Shown here one piece after another: positions 13,001 through 23,942 of a stretch of DNA of 64,000 nt; the stretch's first letter is position 1, and the number at the start of each line of letters is the position of its first letter. Both the position numbers and the translations under genes were made by a program. Under the pieces are notes generated by a model. That model did not search any database, was not told the DNA's origin, and worked only from the letters and a program-made list of their open reading frames with translations. Source of the DNA: Hydractinia symbiolongicarpus (lineage: Eukaryota; Cnidaria; Hydrozoa; Anthoathecata; Hydractiniidae); contig NC_079882.1 of assembly GCF_029227915.1 (NCBI RefSeq), forward strand, positions 5,830,001 through 5,894,000. The letters run 5' to 3'.

Positions 13001-13120
13001 GTGACATCCACAAGTAATGATCATCTGCTACAAGCCCAGAGTAACGTACATTACACAACAGAGCAAGACCCCCAAAAAGGTGTAGTGACAACATCATTTT
13101 TCAAGTCCGAGGACGTGTGA
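4080..13120 (+). CDS. IL-17-receptor-like single-pass receptor lacking a SEFIR domain (receptor A)
   Basis: Ten exons: 4080-4154, 4285-4315, 4479-4580, 4699-4749, 6205-6369, 7079-7152, 9567-9675, 9963-10001, 12176-12214, 12735-13120. They sum to 1071 nt, in frame, 356 aa. Residues 1-25 form a signal peptide (hydrophobic core VLAGVVYLQLFNVM). Residues about 70-215 are one fibronectin-like ectodomain cassette with conserved Cys and the motif DCWGYLLEM. A membrane-proximal segment follows, then a helix at about 287-309 (IPLGITSFLLFLFVLYTLV), a KKK stop-transfer and a tail of about 47 residues with no SEFIR or other domain. It ends at TGA 13118-13120; an AATAAA lies at 13370. Its exon cassette matches two cassettes in the SEFIR receptor downstream. 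I infer a decoy or co-receptor. The acceptor at 4478 is weak and exon 3 is the least certain. Confidence 0.72.
5698..5989. repeat. Dispersed repeat, copy 1 (about 290 bp)
   Basis: This intronic stretch is strongly similar, in the same orientation, to 11552-11863. Both share CCCGAATTACATGTTTTTT at the left end, TTTTGGTGGTGTTAATGTTA in the middle and TTCGTTTGAAAAAGTTGA at the right end, with small indels. It is probably a non-coding mobile element copy. No terminal repeats or target duplications were identified. Confidence 0.75.
8545..9020 (-). pseudogene. Decayed Penelope-like reverse transcriptase fragment
   Basis: Read on the minus strand in shifting frames, this intronic region shows reverse-transcriptase landmarks in the right order: VNGKHSHFPINVLQTIGW around 8700-8770, MGDPLSVTFSSIFLTKLEKK around 8640-8705, then KRFVDDVITRRR around 8580-8608. 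The FVDD box matches the catalytic YxDD-type motif of Penelope-like elements, and the AMGxPLSP-like motif precedes it as in that family. Frameshifts and stops make it inactive. It lies antisense inside an intron of receptor A. Confidence 0.55.
11552..11863. repeat. Dispersed repeat, copy 2 (about 310 bp)
   Basis: Second copy of the element at 5698-5989, same orientation, about 5.9 kb away in another intron of the same receptor gene. It carries a small extra palindromic stretch (CCTGTTATAGTAACAGG) absent from copy 1. An exon duplication is ruled out because neither copy contains a supported exon. Confidence 0.75.
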
Positions 13121-15461
13121 TGATTCTCCTTGCGTGGGCCAACGTGGAATCTATTTTATGTGCCCACTAAAAATAACGTTATGTACATATTGTTTTCGTA
13201 TATTGTGATAAGTTTAATTTTTTTATTGATTTGCAAGTCACTCCCTGTATAATATTCAATAATAGGGATCCAGCTTCACACCTTTATTTACTTTCCAAAT
13301 TTTATTTTTACACTTTAGTTATGATGATAAACATATTTTAATTACATCTTCTGCATATATTTCATTGTAAATAAAACAGCTGTGGATCAGGTCTAACCCG
13401 ATTTGTCAGAATCGATGAGTAAAATAACGACCATCTGCTTAAGGAAATACGATTAGTACTGTATGTACAAAAAGAGAAAACGTCAAAAGAATAATTAAAA
13501 GTTAATTATTTATTCTATATTGGAGTTGTTTATTGTTGTTATTGTTGTTGTTTTTTCTTGAATGGAGCCTAAACATAATTCTTGAAAATTTATATAGTCG
13601 TGAAATGGATTAGCCTGGATTAGTGGAAATTGAATACTCTGTAGCATGAACTTGGTTAGTGGATTTTTTTATTTTTTTTTATGTCTACGTAGAAAACGTA
13701 TTTCTGTATGAATTTTATATAATATACACTGCAAATATAATGTTGAAATAGATCTGCAGGGAAATGAACATATAATTAGATCCAAAAATATTACAATGCG
13801 GTACATTTTTTCCCTCTTATTTAGGATGCGCCCCAGATGTTTCTTAAACTTCGATGTAATAAAGCCTTAGTAGTAATTTAAATGTTCCTTGACCAGCACC
13901 TTATCAGTTTATAAATTCAATTTTCCGATTTTTTTCAAAGATTGTACAGTTAAGTGCGGTGTCTGAGACCCGTGATTCCTACAAAGCTGAATAGCCCGTG
14001 GAAAAAAGTCCTGCTTCCCTAACCACATTTCCGTCTTAAGATTAAGCGTATTCTTAAATTTTTTCTCGTCAGGAAAATTAGGAAAACCAACAAAGTCAAA
14101 ATAAGCAGTATTCCTGTAAAAAAGGCCCTGGAGGAGGCTGGTTTTTATTTAAAACCGTGATTGGTTGAGACCTTTCACCTAATTATGCGAAAGACAATGC
14201 GTCAGGTTGGTCCAAAATATCGGCGTTTAAACTAAGTGTAACCAAGCTGATGCAATAGCTTGGTTACACTGTTCTGATTACTGAGGAAAAAAATACTTTT
14301 GGCACGAGTCTGATGGTAATTACCTAAGCAATTCTTAACTGTGAATGTACAAAAAGCTAGTTAGCTATGTATAATATGCTTCTATCAAATTAGCCAGTAG
14401 ATATAGTGGCAGTGTATACCCCAGGTGTAGTAAAACAACAGTGTTCATGTTTTTTTATAAGCATGACATTTATAAGCATCCGTAGGCTTAAATTTGGTCA
14501 TTTTTCAAGCATATGACATTTTTTTGAAATAAGCATATTTTGCGCTTGACCATGTGTTTTTTATAAGCATTCTCCAATAAATCTTTTTGCCATTAAGCAT
14601 AACATGAGCAAATTTGAGCCTGAAAAAGCACTTTTATAGGCACCTTTATCCTCATTTGGAAATTTCAATTGATTATTAAAAAATGTAGTGCATTTTGGTA
14701 TGTCATTGTTTTTTAGACAAAGTAAATTTTCAGAAATACCAAAAATGTTATTCGCAGATAGCGGACAGGACAAGTGTACTTTTCATACTACGTTTGATTA
14801 ATCTACTGTACTTGAATTTGGGAGAGTTTCTATATTTGTTAATATTAGATATCATCATCAATTGAAGTTGCTGTAGCAGCCATTTACATAAATATGAATG
14901 CACTTTCTGTGGCCTTTTTTGTTAAAGTCAAAACGTGCGTTAACTAATATAAAGAGAAAGATATCGACTTCCAACTGGTCATAGGGTCCCTTAAGACGCG
15001 ATGGAATTGGCATACAAAGTTATTTTTTATTCGACATACTGGCCGAGTTTTAGAAAGATTTTTTAACAAAATTAAGAATTCTGAATATAGTAATAACTTT
15101 TTTTTAAAAAAATAATTCTCTTAAAGAGTACACGCACTTATGGCATACCCGTGACTTAAGCCTTAACACAGTTTAACGCGCCCAATGAGTTTTCGAACAC
15201 CCGCCGTGCTAAGAAGTTGATATTCACGCCAGTGAGTTTAGTGAGTTAAATAATCTTCCATCATGGATCCAACAACCAAAAGCAGTTCAGACAAACAGGG
15301 TTTTACTTATTTTACTTTTTTTATTGATTTTTTAAAAGAAAGAAGAAACGCAAAAGAGAAGAAAGAAACAATGTGTGTTAGGTCGATAATTGTTTTAAAA
15401 AAATGCGTGTGTTCGGCAAACAATCCTTTTTAAGGTAATATATAATAAACAGCGGCATTTT

Positions 15462-15850
15462 TCGAAGGATTTCGGGAAACGATGGAATATGTCACATGTC
15501 ATTGATGGAAAACACATTCGAATTTATTTTAAACCGGAAGCGGAACATTTGTTGCATAATTATAAAGTGTATTATAGTCCAATCTCAATGGCAATCTGTG
15601 ATGCGATTTATTGATTCACGCTTATAGATATTGGTGACTAGGGTAGAAATAACGATAGTGGAAGTCTTGCCAGAAGTATAGTGGGTCGTCAGTTTGAAGA
15701 TGATAAAACGAACCCTTCTAATCCAATTTCTCTACAAGGTCATTATGATCCTTTATTCTACTTTCTATTAGACGACGAAATTTCATAGCCATTTTCACGT
15801 AGGGAATTGGACGGCAAATTCGTTGACGAAATGTATCTGACCATGAGCAG
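15462..15850 (+). pseudogene. Degenerate PIF/Harbinger transposase fragment
   Basis: A single plus-strand frame starting near 15483 reads through with three internal stops. It contains VIDGKHIRIYFKPEAEHLLH, NYKVYYSPISMAICDAIY, a stop, FTLIDIGD, a stop, GRNNDSGSLARS, and later FYFLLDDEIS, a stop, PFSRREL. This order (IDGKHI, NYKxxxS, DxGxxGRxxDS, LxDE) is the DDE nuclease core of Harbinger transposases. The frame is otherwise intact, so decay is recent or mild. It lies 0.5 kb from a MITE with 3-bp TTA duplications typical of this superfamily. Confidence 0.75.
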
Positions 15851-16347
15851 TTTTATTTATTTTTAGCAGCAAAATATTTTAACCAATCAGAATACAATAT
15901 GCAGTGTTTATTCTTGGACAAAATCGTTACTGGAATGAATTCAAAATAACTACTTAGATTCAGTATTTGAAATTCTCCACTGTTTTTTGTTTCATGTGAA
16001 AATCGAAAAAATATTTTGCAGTTAATTCACCGCCGAATTCGCCATTCACAATTCGATCTGTGACATATACAAAAAGATTTACCAAGAATGCCTAGCTAAT
16101 AACTAATTTGTGAAGAATAGATTTTTGCTTTGTTTGAGTATAAACAGGACACCGGCAATATTTGACCCAAGAAGAACCTACAACTCCTAAATCTGTTCAG
16201 CTAGCTACCCACACTTTTCAACAGCTATAACAAGTTTATAGTAAAATTGTGTTTAGCAGGAGCTATACACTTTTCATACATTTCATAAACATCCATACTG
16301 CGTACTCTACACACTTCGCGTATTCTGTTAATTACACTAGCTACTTA

Positions 16348-17085
16348 AGCCTGATTCACACTTACTTGCGTTTGTGCTGCGTCTGTGTTGCGTCTCCGTC
16401 AATCTTGTGCACTGTGTGAACATGAATGAAGTAACGACGACGCAAAGCGACGCAACTATGCAAGAATATTAAATTTTTTGGTATCTTGGGTCGTTGCATT
16501 GCTCTTGATTCACTTCTGCGGCATATTATTATAATGTGAACACAAAAACGTAATGCGCGCAAGAAACGCAAAGATATTTTTAGAATAATTGAAAAAAAAA
16601 TATTTTACTGAGAGAAGTGAATAAAGTCAAAATTATCGCAACTGAAAAAGAGCAAACATTGAGTGAAGCAGTTAGAAAATACCCCGATTTAAATTATAAA
16701 CAAGACAAAAGTTTAAAAACAAAAACAGGAAAAAACTTGCTTGGGAGGGTGTAGCCAAAAAAGCAAACTTGTTAGCATATAAGATTTCTGTAAAAAATTC
16801 AATGTTGAATCTTTTATATTGATTTATGTAAAGTACAAAGCATATTCCAATAATGTTGATGTACTTTTTTTAAGCCATTAACGCTGAAAAATCGTTCCAA
16901 AATATAAGAAACAGATATTGGAGAGAAATAAAAAATAAAAAAATCAGTGCTTCTTCACCATCCATAATGCTTAAGTTCTTTGTGTAAGTGTGAACGGCTT
17001 GCGTTCTCCTAAATAATCTGCTACTGTGCATTCGTACTTCACGACGCAGACGCAGACGCAGACGCAAGTAAGTGTGAATCAGGCT
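16348..17085. mobile_element. Non-autonomous Harbinger-type MITE with TTA target duplication
   Basis: The element has terminal inverted repeats of about 23 nearly exact bases, beginning AGCCTGATTCACACTTACTT, with GC-rich CGTCTG-type repeats just inside. TTA is duplicated at 16345-16347 and 17086-17088. A 3-bp TWA duplication is characteristic of PIF/Harbinger elements. The 738-bp interior holds no transposase frame. It may have been mobilised by relatives of the element at 15462-15850. Confidence 0.8.
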
Positions 17086-17315
17086 TTAGCGCATAACTTT
17101 GTATGAATTTTTTATGAATTCTAGCTCAGTATCCAAGAAAATAATCTTACGTTGTCAGATACCTCTAATATATTGAAACTTTTTGTTATATTTCTTATCG
17201 ACTTAACCGATATATGTTGTTTTCTTTATATTGTATTTTATTTTCTTCACTTGTTGTTTAGGCGTCACCCACATAATAAAAAAGAGCAAAGCTTACATAA
17301 ACGCCAACGCTCTTA

Positions 17316-17390
17316 ACCTCGTCCCCAAGAACTTGTTAGGCTTTTAAATTTTATGTATTAAAAAGCCTAACAAGTCGTAAGGACAAGATT
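17316..17390. mobile_element. Small hairpin element (foldback MITE-like)
   Basis: An inverted repeat, ACTTGTTAGGCTTTT against AAAAAGCCTAACAAGT, flanks an AT-rich loop of about 14 bases. The outer arms keep partial complementarity (CTCGTCCCCAAGA with GTAAGGACAAGA). A similar CTCGTCCCCAGG start occurs at about 28713, and a related hairpin lies at 41556-41628. Confidence 0.55.
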
Positions 17391-20300
17391 GAAACGCTCT
17401 GTGTTCACATAGATAGCAGTCATATCATATCATCATATCAAGGATTTATAATTTCAATCTTGTGTGTTTTCGCATTCACCTGTTCTTATGCGAAATGTGA
17501 AAAATCAAATATTTATAAAAAGAAATAAGGAAAGATAAAACGATCGTTGTTCTATTGGTAATGGCGCTGCGTTATCTCTTGTCATTGAAATTTTTTGACA
17601 ATAAAAAACAAAAACAATTGAAACAATAAATAATACAAAAAATGAGAGATTAGACCAATCGCAGACAGCAGTTTTTAGGTCTAAAATGTTTACTGATACT
17701 ACTATCTTATGCTTGTCGCAATATTAGGAATAAATGTCGAAGCCTATTTGAACATTTCCCCTTATATGAACATAACGGTGGACACATATTGGCTAAACAC
17801 TCCCCTGTAGGGTACAACAAAGTGATAAAAATTCTTTAACAATAAAACTTTTTACTTTAGATAAACTATATAATAACAGGCAACTTTTCCTAAATGCACC
17901 TACCTACCGAAAATAATCTTTTGTTGGGAAGAACATTTTGCGTGAAAAAAAATTCGCGTAAGGAAAGTTTCACGGATTCAAGAGTTTCATATACTTCGGC
18001 CGAAATAAACTTTAGCGGTTGACCAACTTCAGCGCGTTTTACGGAAAAGATTTTGGTGAAAACGAAGTTTAAATTACCGCGAAATTTTCTTTTCCTTTAA
18101 AGTTTTTTCCCCGAAAGTAAAACAAGCTATCTGCTGTACAAATACGTATTTATAGTTATCGGCCTAACGTGCTACAATACACGCTTATCTGGTTAACTGC
18201 CTAGTTGTCTGCTGAAAAAATATTTGTATACAGTTAGCTAGCTACCTAGAAACTTTGGAACTAAACATTTAGTTCTTAAAACTCATTTACCCTGTTCCTT
18301 ATGCACAGTTATTTAACACTGATAGTGCAATTTTTACCATTTTTTTGTTTTCGCGTAAATAAATCCCTTTATAGATTTTTTTTCTTTATCTGAAGTCTGT
18401 TTACACCACGTTGCCAATTTTATTTATGATATCAAGTTATTATGCACATCGTTTAGAAAGAGATTTTCGCTGGTGACGTCAACCTACTGCAAATTTCCTG
18501 GATGTATATCGCATAACACCTTTTACTCCAGGTACCACTCCAACTCCCGATCTTGTCTTAATAAATTTAGCTTAAAAAGGCTGTTAGCTAAAATAAGCTG
18601 AAGTCTCTAGTGCCAAAAAACCTTTTACAAAAACTCTAATGAGATAGAATTAAACATCGTTATACATCTTTAACACGTAAAATTAGGAAAGCATAAAAAC
18701 CGGAAGTTGGCAAAAAACTTGGCTGTCACAAGTCCTATGCCTACTATGGACTTGTTGCTCCAATGTAGTGTGATTGTCGATTTCAGACTTTCTGAAAAAA
18801 AATTGCATCTGCTTTCGGCATTAACAACCCAGAAATTGACTTTCAGTCTTTTGTTAGCTATTTCTAAGTGGTCCTAAATGCACTTAAAGGGATTCTGTCT
18901 GAAGTTACCGCGTAATTCTATTTATGTGGATGGACATATAAAAGGAATGCAACACAAATAACCACTTTGGAAAATTACTATGTGGGTGGCGTTATAAAGT
19001 AGAAAGGAATTAGCTCAACACTTTCGACTGCCATTTTCAAGTACACAAGTCATATAATATGTTTAAATATAGCTACAATAATCACCCTTAGGATATATAC
19101 TTGACCTAAGGGGGATTATCTGAATAAATAATCAATTATCAATTATCTGAAAATAGAAATAATAGAAGCGATATTTCTATTGAGAATTGGCTTGTAACTT
19201 ACATGGACCATATGAACCACCATATGAACAGTAAGAACAGTAAGAAGTTCTTCTTAGCTGTATAATTTCTTTTCTTAGAATACCAACCTATAACTTCTCA
19301 AACTGTAATAGACAAACACGTCTCTGCTGGCCATTCATGTTTTCTAATTTTTAAGCAAAGGTTTTATTAATGAACGAAACTAAACCCGCCATTACCTTTA
19401 TTAATAGTGCCCAAAATAAACGTTCACTTGAAAAAAAGTGCTTAAAACCATTTCAGTGGAAAAAAATTTTTTTTCGACGAAACTTATACTTTTGGAATTA
19501 CGTCATAAAAGTTTTTTCGTATTTTATCTAATACATTTTATTTTTACTTTTTACTGGTATATTTTATAAACCATCTTCTGTAAAAGAAAGTTCAAATGAG
19601 TTTAATACTTCTCTCATCTCATAATAAAATAAATTGATAAAGAGTAAGGGGAGGGGTTGATTACACAGTATTCTAGAGTATCTGCTTATTCGTGAAGCAT
19701 TTTGGTTGTTAATGTTGTCTAACAAGAAAAAGAAAAAAATCTTAGTCGGCGGAAAATAAGGTCGGTAAAGTAAAATAGTTTGGTCGGTAAAAAAAAAATT
19801 GTCATTATGCCGAAATTTGATCAATTTTTAACAACCTTTATGCCGATAATGTTATAATTTTTTAAAAGCATATTTCTTTAAAATAATGTAGTTGCTTTAA
19901 TTGTACCGAAATAACTTTTTAGAATTGAACATTTTGTACTGTTTAGAATTTTTATCTGTTTGAAAAACGTGGTGGTCCACTTCTACAACATAACAACCAT
20001 TGTTTTTTACTGTAAATAAATACAACGCGCTGAAAGTTCTAGGCCACTGAAGTGCATATTCAAGAACACTTGCGAAATGTTCAACTAGTACTTCGAAAAA
20101 TTAACATTACATCACACAAAGTGCCTATGAATTTTATTAAGTTACTTAACAGTAAGATAAACTATTTGCTGGATAAATTCTGCGGTTAAGTGTCATTAAA
20201 AATAGTTTACAGAGTTTATTTTTGCGGATTTAATGTTCATGGACGGATTTACTATATTTATTTTTCTAAAGCATAATTTAATCCGCAATTTTACAATTTA

Positions 20301-20496
20301 AAATCTAAAAATCCTTGTAAACATACACTTTAGATTTTGCGTTTAAATACGAAAAATACCTATTAATACAATCATGCGAAACCTGAAACTCTCCTATGTC
20401 CACTTCTTTGACATGCGGTATAAAAAGGTTTCACATGAACACGAGATAAACCTCGTTTCACCTAATGGTGTTGTAAAAAATGGAATGCCTTTTATG

Positions 20497-20815
20497 TGCA
20501 GACAGACAGACGTATACGGGTATTATAATATAGACTAGTCGTTAGCCCGTGGAAAAATCCACGGGGTCGCCCGTCCTTTAAATTAACCCGTTGCAACAAA
20601 GTGGACAGAAATATATCGCATTTGGTATTTGTGCGAATTTTAAAAATTTCGTGTTTCCGTTACGGGGCGCGGCTCTCGCGGACACACAGACAGACAGACG
20701 ACTATTATTATCAAAGAGATGAAATGAAGAATACTAATATCTCATGAATAGTAAATAGATAAAGATAGTCAGTAGCCCGTGAATAAATTCACGGATTCGC
20801 CCAACCTTTTTATTT
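20497..20815 (+). repeat. Hairpin-repeat family, plus-oriented copies
   Basis: One unit (about 20534-20722) begins GTCGTTAGCCCGTGGA, contains a hairpin CCCGTGGA-aaaa-TCCACGGG, and ends in a GACAGACAGACG run and CTATTATTATCAAAGAG. It is preceded by the tail of another unit (ACAGACAGACGTATACGGG) and followed by a truncated one at about 20767-20815. The family recurs inverted at 21897-22092 and 26240-26600. It may be a SINE-like or other non-coding element; no coding frame is present. Confidence 0.7.
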
Positions 20816-21896
20816 CCTCCTTCCTAGAAATTCGCCGCATTAACGAATGTGCGAGATATTCAAAGTCTCGATAACTCGGACTTTCTTGAAAAGTTCGACT
20901 TATCAAGATTTTATTAAAAATTTTTGATGAAAATAATAAATGCATTAGAAAACTTTTGCCTTTCACGATACTTTTATAATCATACGCAATTGTATTTTAA
21001 GTCTCTCTTCTTTGCGTGACGCCATGCTGAACACTTCTCAGGAAATCGTGTGACAATTCGATTTTTGGTTAGCATTATTTGACATGCGGTTTTAAGAATG
21101 TCTAATCGGCCCAGAAGAATTGTACGATCTGCTGAATGTCCGAGATATCCAGGGTACGGCTTAAGCGGAGTATTTTGGCTTCATTAGGGTCGTAACATAC
21201 AAGAAGGACAATAAATCAGCATGACTAATCGAATTAACCAGGGTACGATAAAACGGGATTCTACTATGGTTACTTTTCTCACGTTCTCTGCTTTGTCCCC
21301 GATTTTGAATAAACCACGGTTTTTGATTGGAATAAACTAAAAACATCCACTGCGACTAGAGAAGCAGATGAAATAGATCGAAAATCGTAGTCTCAGCGAA
21401 TATACGACGCTACTATGCTACGAGGAAGACGAAATACGAAAACAATACCTTAAGTTGAAATAAGACATATAATAGTGAACTTTTTTGCTGTTAAATTTTA
21501 TACATTGTCCACAGAGGTTTGGACGAAATATCTGTAAATAAAAATGTCAATCTAACTTCTCGTTATGATTTACTGCAAACCCTTAAGAATAGTCATATTC
21601 GTTTTACATCCATTCTTTTTGACTGTTTCTTATTATTTGAAATGCTTAGAAGTTTTTGATTTTAAATAAATTAAAATTTTTAGGAGAAATGCCACCATGC
21701 ACTTAACCTTCTAACTACACTGTTCGTGAAGAAATTTATGGCATTTCTAATACGCGGATATTTGCAGGCACTTTGTGTAACGAAAGGATCATTTTTTAAA
21801 AGTGCTACTTGAAGATTAGAAAAGTGCACTTGTAACTACTTCAGTTGTTTTTAGCTGAAAAAGTAAAATGTATTACATGTGTTACATAATGCATAA

Positions 21897-22092
21897 TGCG
21901 GGTGCGACGGGTAAAAATAAAGGACGGGCGAACCCGTGGATATTTCCACAGGCAACGACTATCTCTTTAATAATAGCCGGAATTGTTACGGAAACACGAA
22001 ATGCGATATATAAAGGACGGGCGACCCCGTGGATGTTTTCATGGGTTAACGACTAGTTCCCTTTAATAATAGCCGCTGTCTGTTTGTCGGTA
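21897..22092 (-). repeat. Hairpin-repeat family, two tandem partial units
   Basis: Inverted relative to the copies at 20.5 kb. Two truncated head-to-tail units each carry GGACGGGCGAaCCCGTGGA or GGACGGGCGAcCCCGTGGA, the hairpin, AACGACT and CTTTAATAATAGCCG. The arrangement suggests tandem amplification of the 3' part of the element. Confidence 0.65.
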
Positions 22093-23942
22093 ATATGGTA
22101 TCCAGAGCAGCGACAGCTTATTTAATGTTGCCGCGAAGTCATTAAATAACCGGACGTTTGATTTATTTCACTTTATTATATTTTATTGTATTTTATTTAA
22201 TACTTAATACAATATGATTAAATATTTTATAAGAAAAATACCTATTGAAGAACAACAAACAAAGATTAAAAGCAGTAAAATTCAACTACGTTATTTTAAT
22301 TAAGAACCCAAGTGCGTAAATTTTGCATTTTTTAGGAATAATGTGCGTAGCGTATCTTTTATTGCGCATACAATCCGATGTCCTATTTGCAAACCTAAAT
22401 TCCGCGTTATTTTTTGCCGCAACCATTATCTTTCCTTCGGTGACTCTTTCCGGCGCTGAAAATCACCAAAAACAATAGTAAACCTTTCTAATGCTCATAT
22501 AATGCATGTCTTCTACAGCAACAACGCGTTAACTTCTCGTTCCGTTGCACTTAAAATTGTAATACTTTCCATAATATTATCAAGTAAACGAAAATCTTGA
22601 TTTGCCTTACTTTCTCCAAGTGTTGTAAGAAATGTGGGACAAGGAGCCATCATCTCAATTATTCTTACAGGTCATAATAGATAAGTAAAGAATGAGGCCA
22701 AATGTAAATATCCTATTCTTAATAAGGAAATTGGCATTTTTAATTCCACTAATAATTTATTCGAAAGTGAGGTCCTGAAAAATTGGATGACATGGCATTA
22801 TACTTCAGAATAAACTTTTTGTGAATTTCCATGCCACTGCCTACACGAAAATTCTGAACACTTCCACTACGTAAGTTTCATAAAAATTGGAAGAACCCAT
22901 TTTAATTTATTTTTTAAACCCTAGTTTCTGTTTCTGCAACAATTTGAGTTTTGAATCCAATGTTTAATGTTTTCACCAAGTTAACTACAACAACGTAATG
23001 GTAACTAAACAATAAAAAACAGAAGGCCAAGAAAAATAATATTTCGAAGCAGAAACTGAACGAAAGGGTCGCCCACAAAAAAATTTATCACAGTTTGCTT
23101 TAATATGATTAGAAAAATCTCTATTCCATGGGACTTTCTCGCTTTTCCCTGAATTTTAGAAAGTTTTCCCAGTTTTCCATGAGTTTTTAGAACGTTTTGA
23201 CAAGTTTGTTTTTCAGTTTTCCTAACATTTGTTGGAACCCTACATCAAGTTTTGTTTGTTTTAAAATTCCATTCTCACGTTCACATAAAAGCTTTGATAG
23301 TTAAACGTCACACTCATGGTTTTGTGGCAAGCCATACTTATTTTTAAATTTAAAAATTTATTTATTTACCTTGATATTTGCAATTAAAATTCTATAACGT
23401 AATTTTTTCTGAATTTTCCTGAAATTAACCGGTACTTTTTCTGATTTGAATCTATGCTTTTCCATAGAGGAGTAAATGTGAACAATTTTCGTCCATGGTC
23501 AACCATGGTAACTAATCAATATGTCAGGCATGACTTACCCCATCATTATTCAAGTTGATTGGTTAACAATGAAACGCGCAATTCTGCTCTCTGTAAATTC
23601 CTTTTATTTTATTTCGAAGTAAATTTTACAAATTCTTCTGAAGCTCGCTTTAAACGCCATTTTGTGTAAAAACTCCCCGTTGTGACCCAGCTGCAAAAAT
23701 GTCTAGATAGGCATCGGAAAAATTGATTGTACTTAGGCACTTTAAATCATGTTGGCGTGAAATTATAAGGTCGACAAAAATAGAATTTATGACGCCACAC
23801 GTAATATCGATTTATTACGTCAAGATCCAAATCAAAATAAGCGGTAGAAGCAAGTTATTTGTGTTTTAAAAGTCGTTTCAACTTCACAAGGATGGATGCT
23901 AAGTGATGTGCATGCTTTTATTTATAGGGAAGAAATGTAGAT

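Larger units (their letters stand above)
13121..23942. other. Gene-poor, transposon-rich gap between the two receptor genes
   Basis: No supported exon was found in this 10.8 kb. It holds the poly(A) signal of receptor A (AATAAA at 13370), a degenerate Harbinger transposase (15462-15850), a Harbinger-type MITE (16348-17085), a hairpin element (17316-17390), and hairpin-repeat copies at 20497-20815 and 21897-22092. The remainder is AT-rich sequence in which I see nothing specific. Confidence 0.55.

Noticed and set aside
21161-21346. Minus-strand frame near a GATTCTACT motif
   Set aside because: The sequence looks like the end of a pogo-like element, but no partner inverted repeat or TA duplication could be found, so no element boundaries were called.
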